A stretch of DNA of 64,000 nucleotides from WHSW01 sp963846165 (lineage in GTDB: Bacteria > Actinomycetota > Thermoleophilia > Solirubrobacterales > 70-9), in contig CAWJUU010000003.1 of NCBI GenBank assembly GCA_963846165.1, forward strand, positions 77,930 through 141,929. Reading direction: 5' to 3'. Below are positions 52,600 through 63,194 of the stretch, piece after piece. The first letter of the stretch is position 1, and each line of letters opens with the position of its first letter. A program made the position numbers and the translations under genes. The notes under the pieces were generated by a model. That model worked only from the letters and a program-made list of their open reading frames with translations, was not told the DNA's origin and did no database searches.

Positions 52600-55152
52600 A
52601 TGGAGGGAGGACTCGATGCCCTGACCGGCAAGATCGAGGACCGCGAGCTGACACAGGAGATGCGCTCGTCGTATCTCGACTACGCGATGAGCGTGATCGT
52701 CGGCCGCGCGCTGCCCGACGTCCGCGACGGGATGAAGCCCGTGCACCGCCGGGTGCTCTACGCGATGCACGACCTCGGCCTGCAGCCGAACCGCCCGTAC
52801 CGCAAGTGCGCCTTCATCGTCGGCGAGGTGATGGGCAAGTACCACCCGCACGGCGACACCGCGATCTACGACACGCTCGCCCGCATGGCGCAGGACTTCT
52901 CGCTGCGCTACCCACTCGTCGACGGCCAGGGCAACTTCGGCTCGATCGACGACGACCCGCCGGCCGCGATGAGATACACCGAGGCCCGCCTCGCGCGCCT
53001 GGCGACCGAGATGCTGCGCGAGATCGAGTCCGACACGGTCGAGTTCGGTCCCAACTACGACGAGTCGCAGACCGAGCCGCTGGCGCTGCCGGGCCGGTTC
53101 CCGAACCTGCTCGTCAACGGTGCCGCCGGGATCGCGGTCGGGATGGCGACCAACATCCCACCCCACAACCTGACCGAGTCGGTCGGCGCGGTGAAGGCCT
53201 ACATCGAGAACCCGGAGATCGACCTCAAGGGACTGATGGCCCACATCAAGGGCCCCGACTTCCCGGGCGGCGGGATGATGAGCGGCAGCGGCATCCGCGA
53301 CGCCTACGCCTCGGGGCGCGGCAGCATCCGCGTGCGCGCCCGGGCCCACGTCGAGCCGCTGCGCGGCGGCAAGGACGCGATCATCGTCACCGAGCTTCCG
53401 TTCATGGTCAAGAAGGGCGGCGACGGCGGCCTGATCACCAAGATCGCCGACCTCGTCCGCGAGAAGAAGATCAACGGGATCTCCGACCTTCGCGACGAGT
53501 CCGACCGCTCCGGGATGCGGCTCGTGATCGAGCTCAAGCGCGGTGGCGACCCGGCGATGGTCGTGCTGAACCAGCTCTACAAGCACACCCAGATGCAGAC
53601 CTCGTTCGGGGTCAACATGGTGGCGCTCGTCGACGGCGTGCCGAAGACCCTCTCGCTGAAGGAGGTGATCCAGCACTACGTCTCGCACCAGCGCGACGTG
53701 GTCACCCGCAGGACCCAGTTCGAGCTCCGCCGCGCCGAGGCCCGCGCCCACATCCTCGAGGGCCTGCTGGTCGCGCTCGACAACCTCGACGCGGTGATCG
53801 CGCTGATCCGCTCGTCCAAGGACCCCGACGCCGCACGCGAGGGCCTGATCGCCGAGTTCGAGCTCTCCACCGAACAGGCGCAGGCGATCCTCGACATGCG
53901 CCTCCAGCGCCTGACCGCGCTCGAGTCCGACAAGGTCCGCGACGAGCACGCCGAGCTGATGAAGCTGATCGCCGAGCTGCGCACGATCCTCGGCGACCCG
54001 ACCCGGATCGACGGCGTGATCGTCGACGAGCTGGACGAGATCGAGCAGCGCTACGGCGACGAGCGCCGGACCGAGATCGCGCACTTCGAGGGCGACCTCA
54101 ATGTCGAGGACGTGATCGCCGACCAGCAGATGGTGATCTCGATCACCCATTCCGGGTACGTCAAGCGCCTGCCGCTGATCACCTACCGCCAGCAGCGCCG
54201 CGGCGGCGTCGGGGTGATGGGGATGAACCTCAAGGAGGGCGACTACATCGAGCACCTGCACATCTGCTCGACCCACGACTTCCTGCTCTTCTTCACCAAC
54301 CGCGGCAAGGTCTACCGGCTCAAGGTCTACGAGCTGCCCGAGGGGTCGCGGACGGCGAAGGGCAGCGCGCTGGTCAACGTGCTCCCGCTGCGCGACGACG
54401 AGAAGGTGATGGCGGTGATCCCGACCCGGGACTTCAAGGAGGCCAAGTACCTCGCCTTCGCCACCGCCAAGGGCCTGGTCAAGAAGACCGAGTTCCTCGC
54501 CTACAACACCCCGATCCGCGCCGACGGGATCATCGCGATCAAGGTCCGCGACGGCGACGAGCTCGTCCAGGTGCGACTGACCACCGGCGACGACGACCTG
54601 CTGCTGGTCTCGAAGTCGGGGCACGCCTCGCGCTTCAGCGAGAAGGCCGTGAGGGCGATGGGCCGCGACACCTCCGGGGTCAAGGGGATGAACGTCACCG
54701 GCAAGATCGGCCGCGAGCAGAACCGTGTGCTGGCGATGGACGTCGCCCGCGACGACGCGGAGCTCTTCGTCGTCACCGAGAACGGCTACGGAAAGCGCAC
54801 CGCTGTCTCGGAGTACCCGGTCAAGGGCCGCGGGACGAAGGGCGTGCTGACGATCAAGCTGACCGAGAAGAAGGGTGGGCTCGCCGGTGCCCTGATCGTC
54901 CGCGAGCACCAGGACCTGCTGTTCATCTCCCAGAACGGGATGGTGCAGCGCACGAACGCCGGCGGCATCTCGCAGATGGGCCGCCCGACCCAGGGCGTCA
55001 GGGTGATGAACATCAAGGACGACGACCGGGTCAGCGCCGTGGCGCTGGTGGTCGAATCGTCAGCGGACGTCGCCGATGAGGCGGAAGCGGTCGCCGAGGC
55101 GGCGGCCGAAGGCGCCGCCCCCGCCGCTGCGCCCGAAGCCGAGAACAGCTAG
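52600..55152 (+). CDS. gyrA: DNA gyrase subunit A
   Basis: 850 residues and intact, 22 bases after gyrB. Breakage-reunion domain: SYLDYAMSVIVGRALPDVRD, the quinolone-determining region GKYHPHGDTAIYDTLARMAQ, and the catalytic tyrosine in AMRYTEARLARLATE. The C-terminal pinwheel starts with the GyrA-box QRRGGVGVMG and ends in an Ala/Glu tail. The position equal to E. coli Ser83 is Thr, and Asp87 is kept, so no classic quinolone-resistance change is present. Confidence 0.98.
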   Translation: MEGGLDALTGKIEDRELTQEMRSSYLDYAMSVIVGRALPDVRDGMKPVHRRVLYAMHDLGLQPNRPYRKCAFIVGEVMGKYHPHGDTAIYDTLARMAQDFSLRYPLVDGQGNFGSIDDDPPAAMRYTEARLARLATEMLREIESDTVEFGPNYDESQTEPLALPGRFPNLLVNGAAGIAVGMATNIPPHNLTESVGAVKAYIENPEIDLKGLMAHIKGPDFPGGGMMSGSGIRDAYASGRGSIRVRARAHVEPLRGGKDAIIVTELPFMVKKGGDGGLITKIADLVREKKINGISDLRDESDRSGMRLVIELKRGGDPAMVVLNQLYKHTQMQTSFGVNMVALVDGVPKTLSLKEVIQHYVSHQRDVVTRRTQFELRRAEARAHILEGLLVALDNLDAVIALIRSSKDPDAAREGLIAEFELSTEQAQAILDMRLQRLTALESDKVRDEHAELMKLIAELRTILGDPTRIDGVIVDELDEIEQRYGDERRTEIAHFEGDLNVEDVIADQQMVISITHSGYVKRLPLITYRQQRRGGVGVMGMNLKEGDYIEHLHICSTHDFLLFFTNRGKVYRLKVYELPEGSRTAKGSALVNVLPLRDDEKVMAVIPTRDFKEAKYLAFATAKGLVKKTEFLAYNTPIRADGIIAIKVRDGDELVQVRLTTGDDDLLLVSKSGHASRFSEKAVRAMGRDTSGVKGMNVTGKIGREQNRVLAMDVARDDAELFVVTENGYGKRTAVSEYPVKGRGTKGVLTIKLTEKKGGLAGALIVREHQDLLFISQNGMVQRTNAGGISQMGRPTQGVRVMNIKDDDRVSAVALVVESSADVADEAEAVAEAAAEGAAPAAAPEAENS

Positions 55153-55318
55153 CCGCACCGGCTCAGAAGCGTGCACCACGCCCGGGCGAGGGGTCGCTCA
55201 GGATGCATGGAGTTACGCTTTCGCTACGCGGGCGTTCGTCACCGAGGGCGGCCGCAGGGCCGAGTGCGACAGCAACCGGCCGCGCTGGTGCGCCGTAAGC
55301 GGCCCGGCGGTGGCGCGC
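55153..55318. other. gap between gyrA and EamA gene
   Basis: 166 bases between convergent genes, GC-rich, with small inverted repeats but no convincing terminator or gene. Confidence 0.4.
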
Positions 55319-56254
55319 TCACGGGTGCGGGTTCTCCCGTGGGATTGCGGCGCCCGCGCCGAGCCGACGCGAGAACGTCGTGACCACCCCGCCGACTACC
55401 AACACGCCGCCCATGAGCTGGGGTGCCGTCAGGGCCTCGCTCAGCAGGGCCCACCCCAGCACCACGGCGAACACAGGCTCCACCGCGACCGCGACCCCTG
55501 CCGCAAACGCGCTCGATGCCCTGATCCCGATTCCCAGGAACAGGAGATAGGTCGCAAAGAGTCCGGCGGCGAGGATCGCCGCCGCAGGATCCGAGCCGAT
55601 CTGTTCGAATCCCGCCGCCCGGCCGAGGCCCAGGGCAACGGCGACGGCCGCGATCGCGAAGCAGGCCGAAACCGCCGTTCCCCTCAGCACCAGCAGGTCG
55701 ACTGGCATTGACTCGCTCCCCCGGTCCATGAGCAGGAAGAGGGCGGCTCCCAGGACTCCCTCGACCACCGCCAATGCGACGCCTAACGGGTCGAGCGCCT
55801 CGGAGGGAAACCCGACCAGCAACGCCGTACCCGAGAGCGCGAGTAGCGCCGCTACCGCTTGGCGCCGAGTGATCCGCGCCTTCCAGACGAGTCGGGAGAT
55901 GACGAGCACCCAAGCCGGGACCAGAGAGATCAGAATCACCACCATCGCCGCGGGCAAGCGCTCGAGGGCGAGAACCTCCAACACCACGATCAGCGTCCAC
56001 AGCACGCCCCAGGTAGAAGCGGTCGCGGAGTCCGGTTTAGAGATTCGTGGAAGCCGAAAGGTTCTGCGCCGAGCCGCCGACAGCAGACCCACCGCGATCA
56101 CCGGTAGCGTCAGCCGCGCCAGCACCATCGCCTCGGCCGTCGCGCCGGCCTCGAGAGCCAATCGTGTCAGTACCGCCGCGCTGGCGATCACCGCGGCGGC
56201 AACGAGCAGCGCCGCTACCGCTATGGAAGAGGAGGAGGGGCCTGTCTCCGTCAA
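55319..56254 (-). CDS. EamA/DMT-superfamily transporter
   Basis: 311 residues with ten predicted helices in two EamA repeats: first from ALLVAAAVIASAAVLTRLAL to ALLALSGTALLVGF, second from GVALAVVEGVLGAALFLLMD to LMGGVLVVGGVVTTF. PEAMVxxRLxL-type and VEPVFAVVLGWALLSEALTA motifs fit. Small-metabolite exporter (amino acids or related). Starts four bases after the SDR stop, so it is the last gene of the leftward catabolic operon. Confidence 0.88.
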   Translation of the reverse strand: MTETGPSSSSIAVAALLVAAAVIASAAVLTRLALEAGATAEAMVLARLTLPVIAVGLLSAARRRTFRLPRISKPDSATASTWGVLWTLIVVLEVLALERLPAAMVVILISLVPAWVLVISRLVWKARITRRQAVAALLALSGTALLVGFPSEALDPLGVALAVVEGVLGAALFLLMDRGSESMPVDLLVLRGTAVSACFAIAAVAVALGLGRAAGFEQIGSDPAAAILAAGLFATYLLFLGIGIRASSAFAAGVAVAVEPVFAVVLGWALLSEALTAPQLMGGVLVVGGVVTTFSRRLGAGAAIPRENPHP

Positions 56255-56258
56255 CGGT

Positions 56259-57011
56259 TCAGACCATCAAGTCTCCACCGTTGATGTCGAGGGCTGCGCC
56301 GGTGATGTAGGCGGCCTCTGAGCTGCACAGGAAGGCGACCAGGCCCGCCACCTCGTCTGGATCCCCGAGGCGCCCGACGGGAAACGAGTCGGCGTAGGCA
56401 GCGAGCTGCTCGGGGGTGCAGTTCTCGCGCGCCATGTCGGTGTCGAAGAGCCCTGGGCAGATGGCGTTGACCGTGATCCCAAGCGTCGCCGTCTCGTTCG
56501 CAAGCGCCCGCGTCAGGCCAAGGACGCCGGCCTTCGCGGCCGTGTAGTGCGCGCCCCCAAGCGTGGAAACGTTCTTGCCAGCCGTGGAGGAGAAGTTGAC
56601 GATCCGTCCGAACCCCGCTTCCATCATCCCGGGCAGGCAAACCTGCGAAGCGATGAAGGACCCGGTCAGCGAGACGTCGACGACCGCGCGCCACTCGCTC
56701 TCGGAGATCTCCATGAACGGCGTGGAGAACAAGATCCCGGCGCCGTTCAGTAGCACGGTCGGCGCACCAAGCTCCTCCGTCGCCAGCTTGACCGCCGACT
56801 CCATGCCGGCGCGATCGGTGACGTCGACCTCCACGGCGAGGTGCCCTTCCTCGCCCCCGCTCAGGGCCCCAGCGGCAGCGCGCGCGGCGTCCCCGTTTCG
56901 ATCAACGATCACGGCCGCGGCCCCGCTGTCGGCCAATCGCTTGGCGCAGGCGAATCCGAGGCCGCGCGCTCCGCCTGTGATCATCGCGACTCGACGGGCC
57001 TCGGCGGCCAT
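56259..57011 (-). CDS. short-chain dehydrogenase/reductase
   Basis: 250 residues. Cofactor motif ITGGARGLGFACAKRL (TGxxxGxG), NNAG-type LLNGAGILFSTPF, catalytic Ser in IVNFSSTAGKNVSTLGGAHY and Tyr-x-x-x-Lys in HYTAAKAG, C-terminal SEAAYITGAALDINGGDLM. NAD preference is suggested by the acidic residue VDRN after strand 2. In the operon with GntR and hydantoinase genes it may oxidise a hydroxy-acid or alcohol intermediate; the substrate is not evident. Confidence 0.92.
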   Translation of the reverse strand: MAAEARRVAMITGGARGLGFACAKRLADSGAAAVIVDRNGDAARAAAGALSGGEEGHLAVEVDVTDRAGMESAVKLATEELGAPTVLLNGAGILFSTPFMEISESEWRAVVDVSLTGSFIASQVCLPGMMEAGFGRIVNFSSTAGKNVSTLGGAHYTAAKAGVLGLTRALANETATLGITVNAICPGLFDTDMARENCTPEQLAAYADSFPVGRLGDPDEVAGLVAFLCSSEAAYITGAALDINGGDLMV

Positions 57012-57012
57012 C

Positions 57013-57720
57013 TCAGCCTGAACGAGCTCTCGCCGGCTTGGCGGCTGCCAGGGTCAACTGGTCCCAGTCGTTGAGTCGTTCGCCGAGGAAGTACTCCTCG
57101 GCGCTTCCCAGGTGCTCGTCAATCGACGCGGCGATCCTCGCCGGGGAGCCATCGATGATCGCATCGAGAGTGTCTTGCTGGTTGCGCAGCGCGCGATCGA
57201 TGTCTATGTGCCCGACGGGATAGTCGCCGCGATCACTGACGTACTGGCTCATGGTCTCGCGGAGCAGCTTCGCCAACAGTTCGTTGTGTGACGCCTGGGC
57301 GAGGCGGATGTGGAATTGGATGTCGACCGCCAGAAACTCCTCCTCGTCATCGACGAGGCTTGGCAACTTGTCCACCAACGCTCGGAGAGCGGTGATGTCC
57401 TCATCGGTGCGACGGCGCCCGGCGAGCTGTGCGGCCTGGGACTCGAGCACCCTTCGGACCTCGAGCAGGGACCGCATGCCCTCGTAGGTCTCCCCCTCGA
57501 TCTCCGCGATTACCTCCCGCGGAATCCAGCGCGTCTTGACGAAGGTGCCGCCACGAGCACCGCGCTTGACCGAGACGATCCCCTCCCTCTCCAAGATCCC
57601 CGTCGCTTCCCGGATCACCGCCCCGCTCACCTCGAGCGCCGCCGCGAGCTCGCGAGAGGACGGAAGCTTCTCCCCCGGTTCGTAAAGGCCACCGCGAATC
57701 GCGTCGACGATCACGACCAC
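57013..57720 (-). CDS. GntR/FadR-family transcriptional regulator
   Basis: 235 residues as called. N-terminal winged helix: YEPGEKLPSSRELAAALEVS, GAVIREATGILEREGIVSVK and RGARGGTFV. FCD effector domain: YEGMRSLLEVRRVLESQAAQ, then EFLAVDIQFHIRLAQASHNE with metal-binding His/Asp. The first HTH helix seems to begin upstream (FRPLRPKNLAESVVVVIVDA) without an ATG, GTG or TTG; the true start may be CTG or lost to a frameshift. It likely represses the catabolic operon in which it sits. Confidence 0.88.
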   Translation of the reverse strand: MVVIVDAIRGGLYEPGEKLPSSRELAAALEVSGAVIREATGILEREGIVSVKRGARGGTFVKTRWIPREVIAEIEGETYEGMRSLLEVRRVLESQAAQLAGRRRTDEDITALRALVDKLPSLVDDEEEFLAVDIQFHIRLAQASHNELLAKLLRETMSQYVSDRGDYPVGHIDIDRALRNQQDTLDAIIDGSPARIAASIDEHLGSAEEYFLGERLNDWDQLTLAAAKPARARSG

Positions 57721-57821
57721 GACCGATTCGGCGAGGTTCTTTGGGCGCAGCGGGCGGAAAGCACCTATCCGGCCGTCGTCGCCACCTTTCGATTTGCTGT
57801 CGTTTGCCAGCGTCGCCCCCG

Positions 57822-59522
57822 CTAGTCGTCGGAGTAGCCGTAGTCCCTACGCGCCGCTTCGAGCGTCACATAGCCGTCCAGCACATCGTCCCGCACGCGG
57901 TCAAGATCACGCTCGCTCGGATCCCCATAGCCGCCACCCCCGCCGCATTGGTGAGACACGATGCTGCCGCCTGACACCTGAACGCCGCCGATGATCGGAC
58001 GATTCTCCTCCTCCGGCGTGCCGAGGTTCAGCATCAGGGCGGATCGCTTGCCCCCACCGCCGCCGAACAGGCCCGGGGGCTCGAAGCGGAAGCGAGCGAT
58101 CGAAGCAGAGATCGTCGCATCCTCACTCAAGATCCGGTAGTCGATCCGAACCCCCAGGCCGCCGCGGAACCTGCCTGGCCCTCCAGAATCCGGGATCAAG
58201 CTGTACTGCCCCACGGTCAGCGGGTACTTCGCCTCGATCACCTCGCAAGGAACGTTGAAGTTGTCGCCGTTGAGCAGCGGGCAGAGCGCGTTCATCCCGT
58301 CCATCGTCGCTCGGGCTCCCCATCCGCCGGCGTAGGGCATGAAGTGGATGTACGGCTCGTCCGTCGACGGAACCTGTCCCGCGATGGCCATGGCCTGCAC
58401 CCCGCCGAAGATCCCGGCCGAGACCCGTTCGGGGAGCGCCGGTGCGAGCGCGAAGAAGATCGCCTCCATGATCGCCCTGCCGATGTTGTCCCACGGCGTT
58501 CCCGGCGCCGGTGCGATCGCGTGCGTGACGCTCCCCGGCCGGGTGATGATGGTGAGCGGCCGGTAGAAGCCCTCGTTGGGGTCGATCTCCGGCCCGAACA
58601 GGCACTTCATCGCCACCCGCGCGGCGCCGTGCGTGCAGGCATGATGGGCGTTCCCGCAGGCGCCCAGGCGCTGGTCCTCGCACTCGGAGAAGTCGAATGT
58701 GATCTCATCGCCCTCCACCCTGACTTCGACTACGACCTTGACGGGGTCGTCGCTGACGCCATCGGAGTCGACCATGTCCTCGCCTCGGTAGACGCCGTCC
58801 GGGACCTCCCTCAGCGCCGCTCGGATCCGCGCCTCGGAATAGTCGAGAATGCTGTCGACGTAACGGTCAACCTCGCCGCGGCCAAATCGCCCCATCAGCT
58901 CCTGGAAGCGAACATCGGCCGTGTGGGCAGCCGACACCTGGGCCATCAGGTCGCCCACGTTGGCCTCTCTGAGACGGACGTTGGCGAGGATCAGCTCCAG
59001 CACCTCGTCGGACATCACGCCCTCCCGGCTTAGTCGCAGGGGTGGAATCGAGATCCCCTCTTGGTACATGTTGGTTGCGTCGGGCGACCAGCTGCCCGGG
59101 TCCTTGCCGCCGATGTCGGTCCAGTGTGCTTTGGTGACTGCGGAGTAGACCGTTCGTCATCCCAGAACAGCGGGCGCAGCAGGTTGACGTCATTCTTGTG
59201 CGTTCCGTTGCCGCTGTGAGGGTCGTTGGAGATGTACAGATCCCCCGCTTCACTCTGCGAGCTCGCAGCGCTGGAGCACGGGTGGCAGCGTTTGGTGCAT
59301 ACATCCGAGGAACACGGGATGCCTCAGCCTGGGCGATGACCGAGGCGTCGGGTCGCAGCAGGACGCTGCTGGGTTCCTTGACCTCGTAGATGATCGGCGA
59401 GTAGGCCGCGCGCGCAAGGTCAGGCTCATCTCCCGCACGACGGTCGTCAGCTGGTTTTGGATCACCTCTCTCGTGATCGGGTCGACATCCTTGCCGACCG
59501 TCTGCTCCACCGCTCTTCCCAT
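57822..59522 (-). CDS. hyuB: hydantoinase B/oxoprolinase family protein (several frameshifts)
   Basis: About 560 residues. N-terminus MGRAVEQTVGKDVDPITREV from 59522, preceded by GGAAGG. In other frames follow AYSPIIYEVKEPSSVLLRPD, FLGCMHQTLPPVLQRCELAE, GDLYISNDPHSGNGTHKNDV and, intact from 59069 on, MYQEGISIPPLRLSREGVMS, THGAARVAMKCLFGPEIDPN, PLTVGQYSLIPDSGGPGRFR and ending RRDYGYSDD. At least four shifts lie between 59160 and 59430. Works with HyuA in ATP-dependent opening of hydantoin, oxoproline or N-methylhydantoin rings. Confidence 0.9.
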
Positions 59523-59528
59523 TCGGCC

Positions 59529-61596
59529 TACCTTCCCGCGCCTGCTCTTCTCGTCGGGTGCCGGGACGAGTTGCAGCGTGCCATCCCCGAGCACCGTCAG
59601 CCTCCACCGCGGCGTGACATAGGTCGTAGATCCGCCTCCTCGACTACCGCCGGTCCAACGATGACATCTCCCCACTCCAGCTCTGCGCGGTCGTACACCG
59701 AACGTCGGTCTACCTGCCTCGAGAGTAGACCGGTCGCGACGCCTGCGGCGTCGGAGCTGCGGTCGCCTCTGGGGCCGCCAGCCCTTTGCCCACCTCGGCA
59801 AGCGCTGGGGTTCTCCCGATCACCGAGACTTGAAGACGAACGAGCTCCACCGGCGTATCGTCGCGCTGGAACCCGTAGAGCCTGGGTGTTTCTCATGGAA
59901 CCGACCCGCGCCAGGCCGACCAGGTCGGGGCGCCGTCCGGGCCGCTCGGGCGCGCCCGTCGGCTCCCGACAGCTCCACGGCGAGTGGGTGATCCTGCCCG
60001 GCGTAGCGGAGCTCCGCGGTCCGCAGGCAGTCGATACGAGCATGATCCGGGCGCTCGGCCTCGAGCTGCTCGCGTCCGCGCGCCTCGAGCTCCGTGAGCA
60101 TCCTCAGGTCATCCGAGTTGACTTCGAGGCCCATCACCATCTTGTCTAGGTCGTAGCGGGCGTCGGCGGATCAGATCCCGAAGGCCGGAACGTCCCGGAT
60201 GAACGGGCACGAGCACCTGCTTCATCTCAAGCGCGGCCGCCAGCTCGCAGGCGTGAAGCAGGCCGGCGCCGCCATAGGCGAGTAGCGAGAAAGATCGGGG
60301 TCATAGCCTCTTCCAATCACCGCTTCGCGTAGGAAGCGGACCATATTGGAGTTGACGACGGTGATCACCCCCTCGGTCGCCTCCTCCCAGGGCATCGAGT
60401 ATTTGGCGGCGACCTGGTCGTGCTCGCCGTTCGGGCGCCCTCCACCTCGAGCTTCAGCGCCCCCCGAGGAAGTTGTCGGGGTTCATCCGCCCGAGGAGCA
60501 GGTTGGCGTCGGTCACCGTCGGCTCCGTCCCTCCCTTCCCGTAGCTCACCGGACCCGGAACCGCGCCGGCGCTCTGCGGGCCGACGCTGAGTGCCCCGAA
60601 CTCATCGACCCTCGCGATCGAACCGCCACCGGCGCCGATCGACTCGATGTCGACCATCGGAACCATCACCGGCCAGCGACCGACATGCCCGACAGTGCGA
60701 GTGACCGGGTCGCCCTTGTCCACGATCGCGGCGTCGGCGCTCGTTCCGCCGATGTCGAGGGTGACGAGATCGAGCGCCTCCTCCCCCCGCCTGGCCAGCG
60801 CCGCGCCTCCGGCGACCCCGCCAACCGGGCCGGACATCAGGGTCGCCGCGGGACGGCGACGCGCATCGACCGCGGACATATGGCCACCGTTTGACTGCAT
60901 GATCATCACCTGGCCCGTGAACCCCGCTTCGCCGAGCGAGCGCTCCAGGCTCTCGAGGTAACGGGAAACGATCGGCTTGGTAGCCGCGTTGATGACCGTG
61001 GTGGACGTTCGCTCGAACTCGCGGGACATCCTGCTGATCTCGCTCGAGACGGAAATTGCGAAGCGCGAGCCGTTCTTTCGGAGGGCGAGCTCAACCGCTT
61101 CCTCGTGCTCGGCGTTCGCATACGCGTGCAGCAGGCACACGGCGACGGTCTCGATCTCGGCCGCCGAGAGCTGTGCCGCAATCGAGCCTACTTCCTCCGG
61201 GTCGATGGGCTCGACCGTCTCACCGAGATGATTCATACGCCCGCGGAGCTCGAACTCCACCTGCGCGGAACAAGCGGTGGCGGCTTCTGCTGCTGCAGGT
61301 TGTACATGTCGGGGCGGTTTGTCCGCATGATCTCAGCACGTCGCGAAAGCCGCGGGTGGTGATCAGCCCGACGGTCGGCGTCTTGCCCTCGAGCAGCGCA
61401 TTGAGGGCAACGGTGGTCCCGTGAACGAACGCGTCGAGCTCAGGCGTCGAGGCGCCGACCTTCTCGATCGCCTCCATCACGCCCACCGTGATGTCCGCGG
61501 GCGTGGTTGACGACTTGCCGTGCGAACGCTGCCGTCCTTCCCGTGGAAAACCGCGTCCGTGAAGGTGCCGCCGATGTCCACGCCGAGCCGAGTCAC
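59529..61596 (-). CDS. hyuA: hydantoinase A/oxoprolinase family protein (many frameshifts)
   Basis: About 690 residues, from GTG 61596 overlapping the ABC ATPase stop. N-terminus VTRLGVDIGGTFTDAVFHGK, then FVHGTTVALNALLEGKTPTV, GLITTRGFRDVLEIMRTNRP, and an intact stretch 61260-60454 with ARRGEEALDLVTLDIGGTSA, DAAIVDKGDPVT, VDIESIGAGGGSIARVDEFG. Then fragments RGYDPRSFSLLAYGGAGLLH and DKMVMGLEVNSDDLRMLTEL; the last part is ELEWGDVIVGPAVVEEADST, TLQLVPAPDEKS. Shifts include about 61508, 61337, 61262, 60465, 60440, 60295, 60200. The end is unclear: frames A and B run together, but a TAG at 59529-59531 fits. Confidence 0.88.
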
Positions 61597-63167
61597 GCCT
61601 CCGCTGTCTCCGTGGGGCGAATCCCTCCCATAAGCGCGCCGATCGCGTCGCGGTCGAACTGCTCGAACTCCCCGACGATCTGCCCTTCGTAGAGCACCAC
61701 GGTGCGGTCGGACAGGACGGTGAGCTCATCCAGGTCCTCGGAGATCAGCAGGATCGCAAGGCCCTTCGATCGCGCCTCCAGGATCTCGGAATGCAGAGTC
61801 TCGACCCCGCGAACGTCCAGTCCCCGGGTCGGGTAGGCGAGCACAAAGGCTCGCCTGCCGATTCGCATCTCGCGGCCCACCAAGAGCCGCTGCGCCTGGC
61901 CCCCCGAGAGGCTGCCGGCGGGATCCTCGACGCTCTTCGCGCCGAGGCCGGCCGCCTCGCAGACGGCCCGCGCGTATTCCTGGGCCGCGCCGCGATTGAG
62001 CACCCGGCCACGACCGGCTATCGGCGGTGCTCTGAGGTCTTCGAGGATCGCGTTTCGCCAGATCGTCTCGGTCTTCGCAAGTCCGGTGTTGAGCCGGTCC
62101 TCGGGGACAGAGCCGACCCCTGCGTCGATGAAACGGTGGGGCGCGGCGTCAGTGAGATCGTCCTCACCGATCGAGATCGTTCCCGCCGTCAACGGGCGAC
62201 ACCCAGTCAGTACCTCCGCCAGCTCGCGCTGTCCGTTGCCTGAGACGCCGGCGACGCCGACGATCTCGCCCTCCCGCACCGTCAGGCTCACACTCGTCGA
62301 GAGCGGGCAGGCCGAGGTCATTCGCCGCGGACCCGTCCCGGATCACGAGCACGTCCCCGCCCGGTTTCTGGCGGGCTTCCGCTGCGGTTGGCTCACCGAG
62401 CCCTCTACGACCATCTCGGTGAGCTTCGCCGGGTTCGCCTCCTATCTTTGGACGTTGCCGCACCACCCTGCCCTGGCGCATGACCGTTATGCGGTCCGCA
62501 ACCGCGAGCACCTCCTCGAACTTGTGCGAGATGAACACCACCGTCTTGCCCTTAAGCCTTGACCGCCTCGATCAGCCGGAACAGGGCCCCGGTCTCGGCC
62601 GGGACGAGCGACGCGGTCGGCTCATCCAGGATGAGAACGCTCGCGCCCCGCGCCAGCGTTCGCAGGAGTTCAACCCGCTCGCTTCTGGCTCACCGAAAGC
62701 TTCCACACCGCGGCGTCGGGATGGACCGCCAGACCGAAACGGTCGGCGAGCCTCCGGGTTTGGTCGTCTAGTACAGCCGGACGACCAAACACCGGAGGCG
62801 TTTCCGACCATCCAGCATGGATGTTCTCCGACACGGTCAGGCCGTCGATCAGCCTGAAGTGCGGGCGCACCATCCCGATCCCGAGCTTGATCGCGCTCTT
62901 CGGCGATCGCACCTCGGCCGGCCGACCATCTACCTCGATGGTCCCGTGATCCGAAGGCACTACGCCGCTGAGGATGTTCATCAGCGTCGTCTTCCCGGCT
63001 CCGTTCTCGCCGAGTAGAGCATGGACCGAGCCGCTCCGCAGCTCCAGGTCGACCCGGTCATTGGCCACCAGGTCTCCGAAGCGCTTCGTGATCCCTCGCA
63101 TCCGTACGCTCAGGGTGCCGTCCGCTCCCTCGGGGGCCCGCGGCGCCTCCACGGAATCCGTCCTCAT
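61593..63167 (-). CDS. two-domain ABC ATPase of a BMP-type importer (several frameshifts)
   Basis: About 520 residues, two fused nucleotide-binding domains (RbsA/YufO type). First domain: GITKRFGDLVANDRVDLELR, Walker A LLGENGAGKTTLMNILSG, LSVSQKERVELLRTLARGAS, Walker B VLILDEPTASLVPAETGALF, then FISHKFEEVLAVADRITVM. Second domain: SLTVREGEIVGVAGVSGNGQ (degenerate Walker A), SLSGGQAQRLLVGREM, LAYPTRGLDVRGVETLHS, end MGGIRPTETAEA. Shifts near 62684, 62555, 62430 and 62300. Partner of the adjacent binding protein; the permease genes are not in this window. Confidence 0.9.
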
Positions 63168-63194
63168 CGGCTCATGCCTCCGGGTGGTCGCCGG

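Noticed and set aside
52600..55152. Quinolone-resistance change in gyrA
   Set aside because: The key region GDTAIYD keeps the acidic residue; Thr at the Ser83 position is a natural variant.
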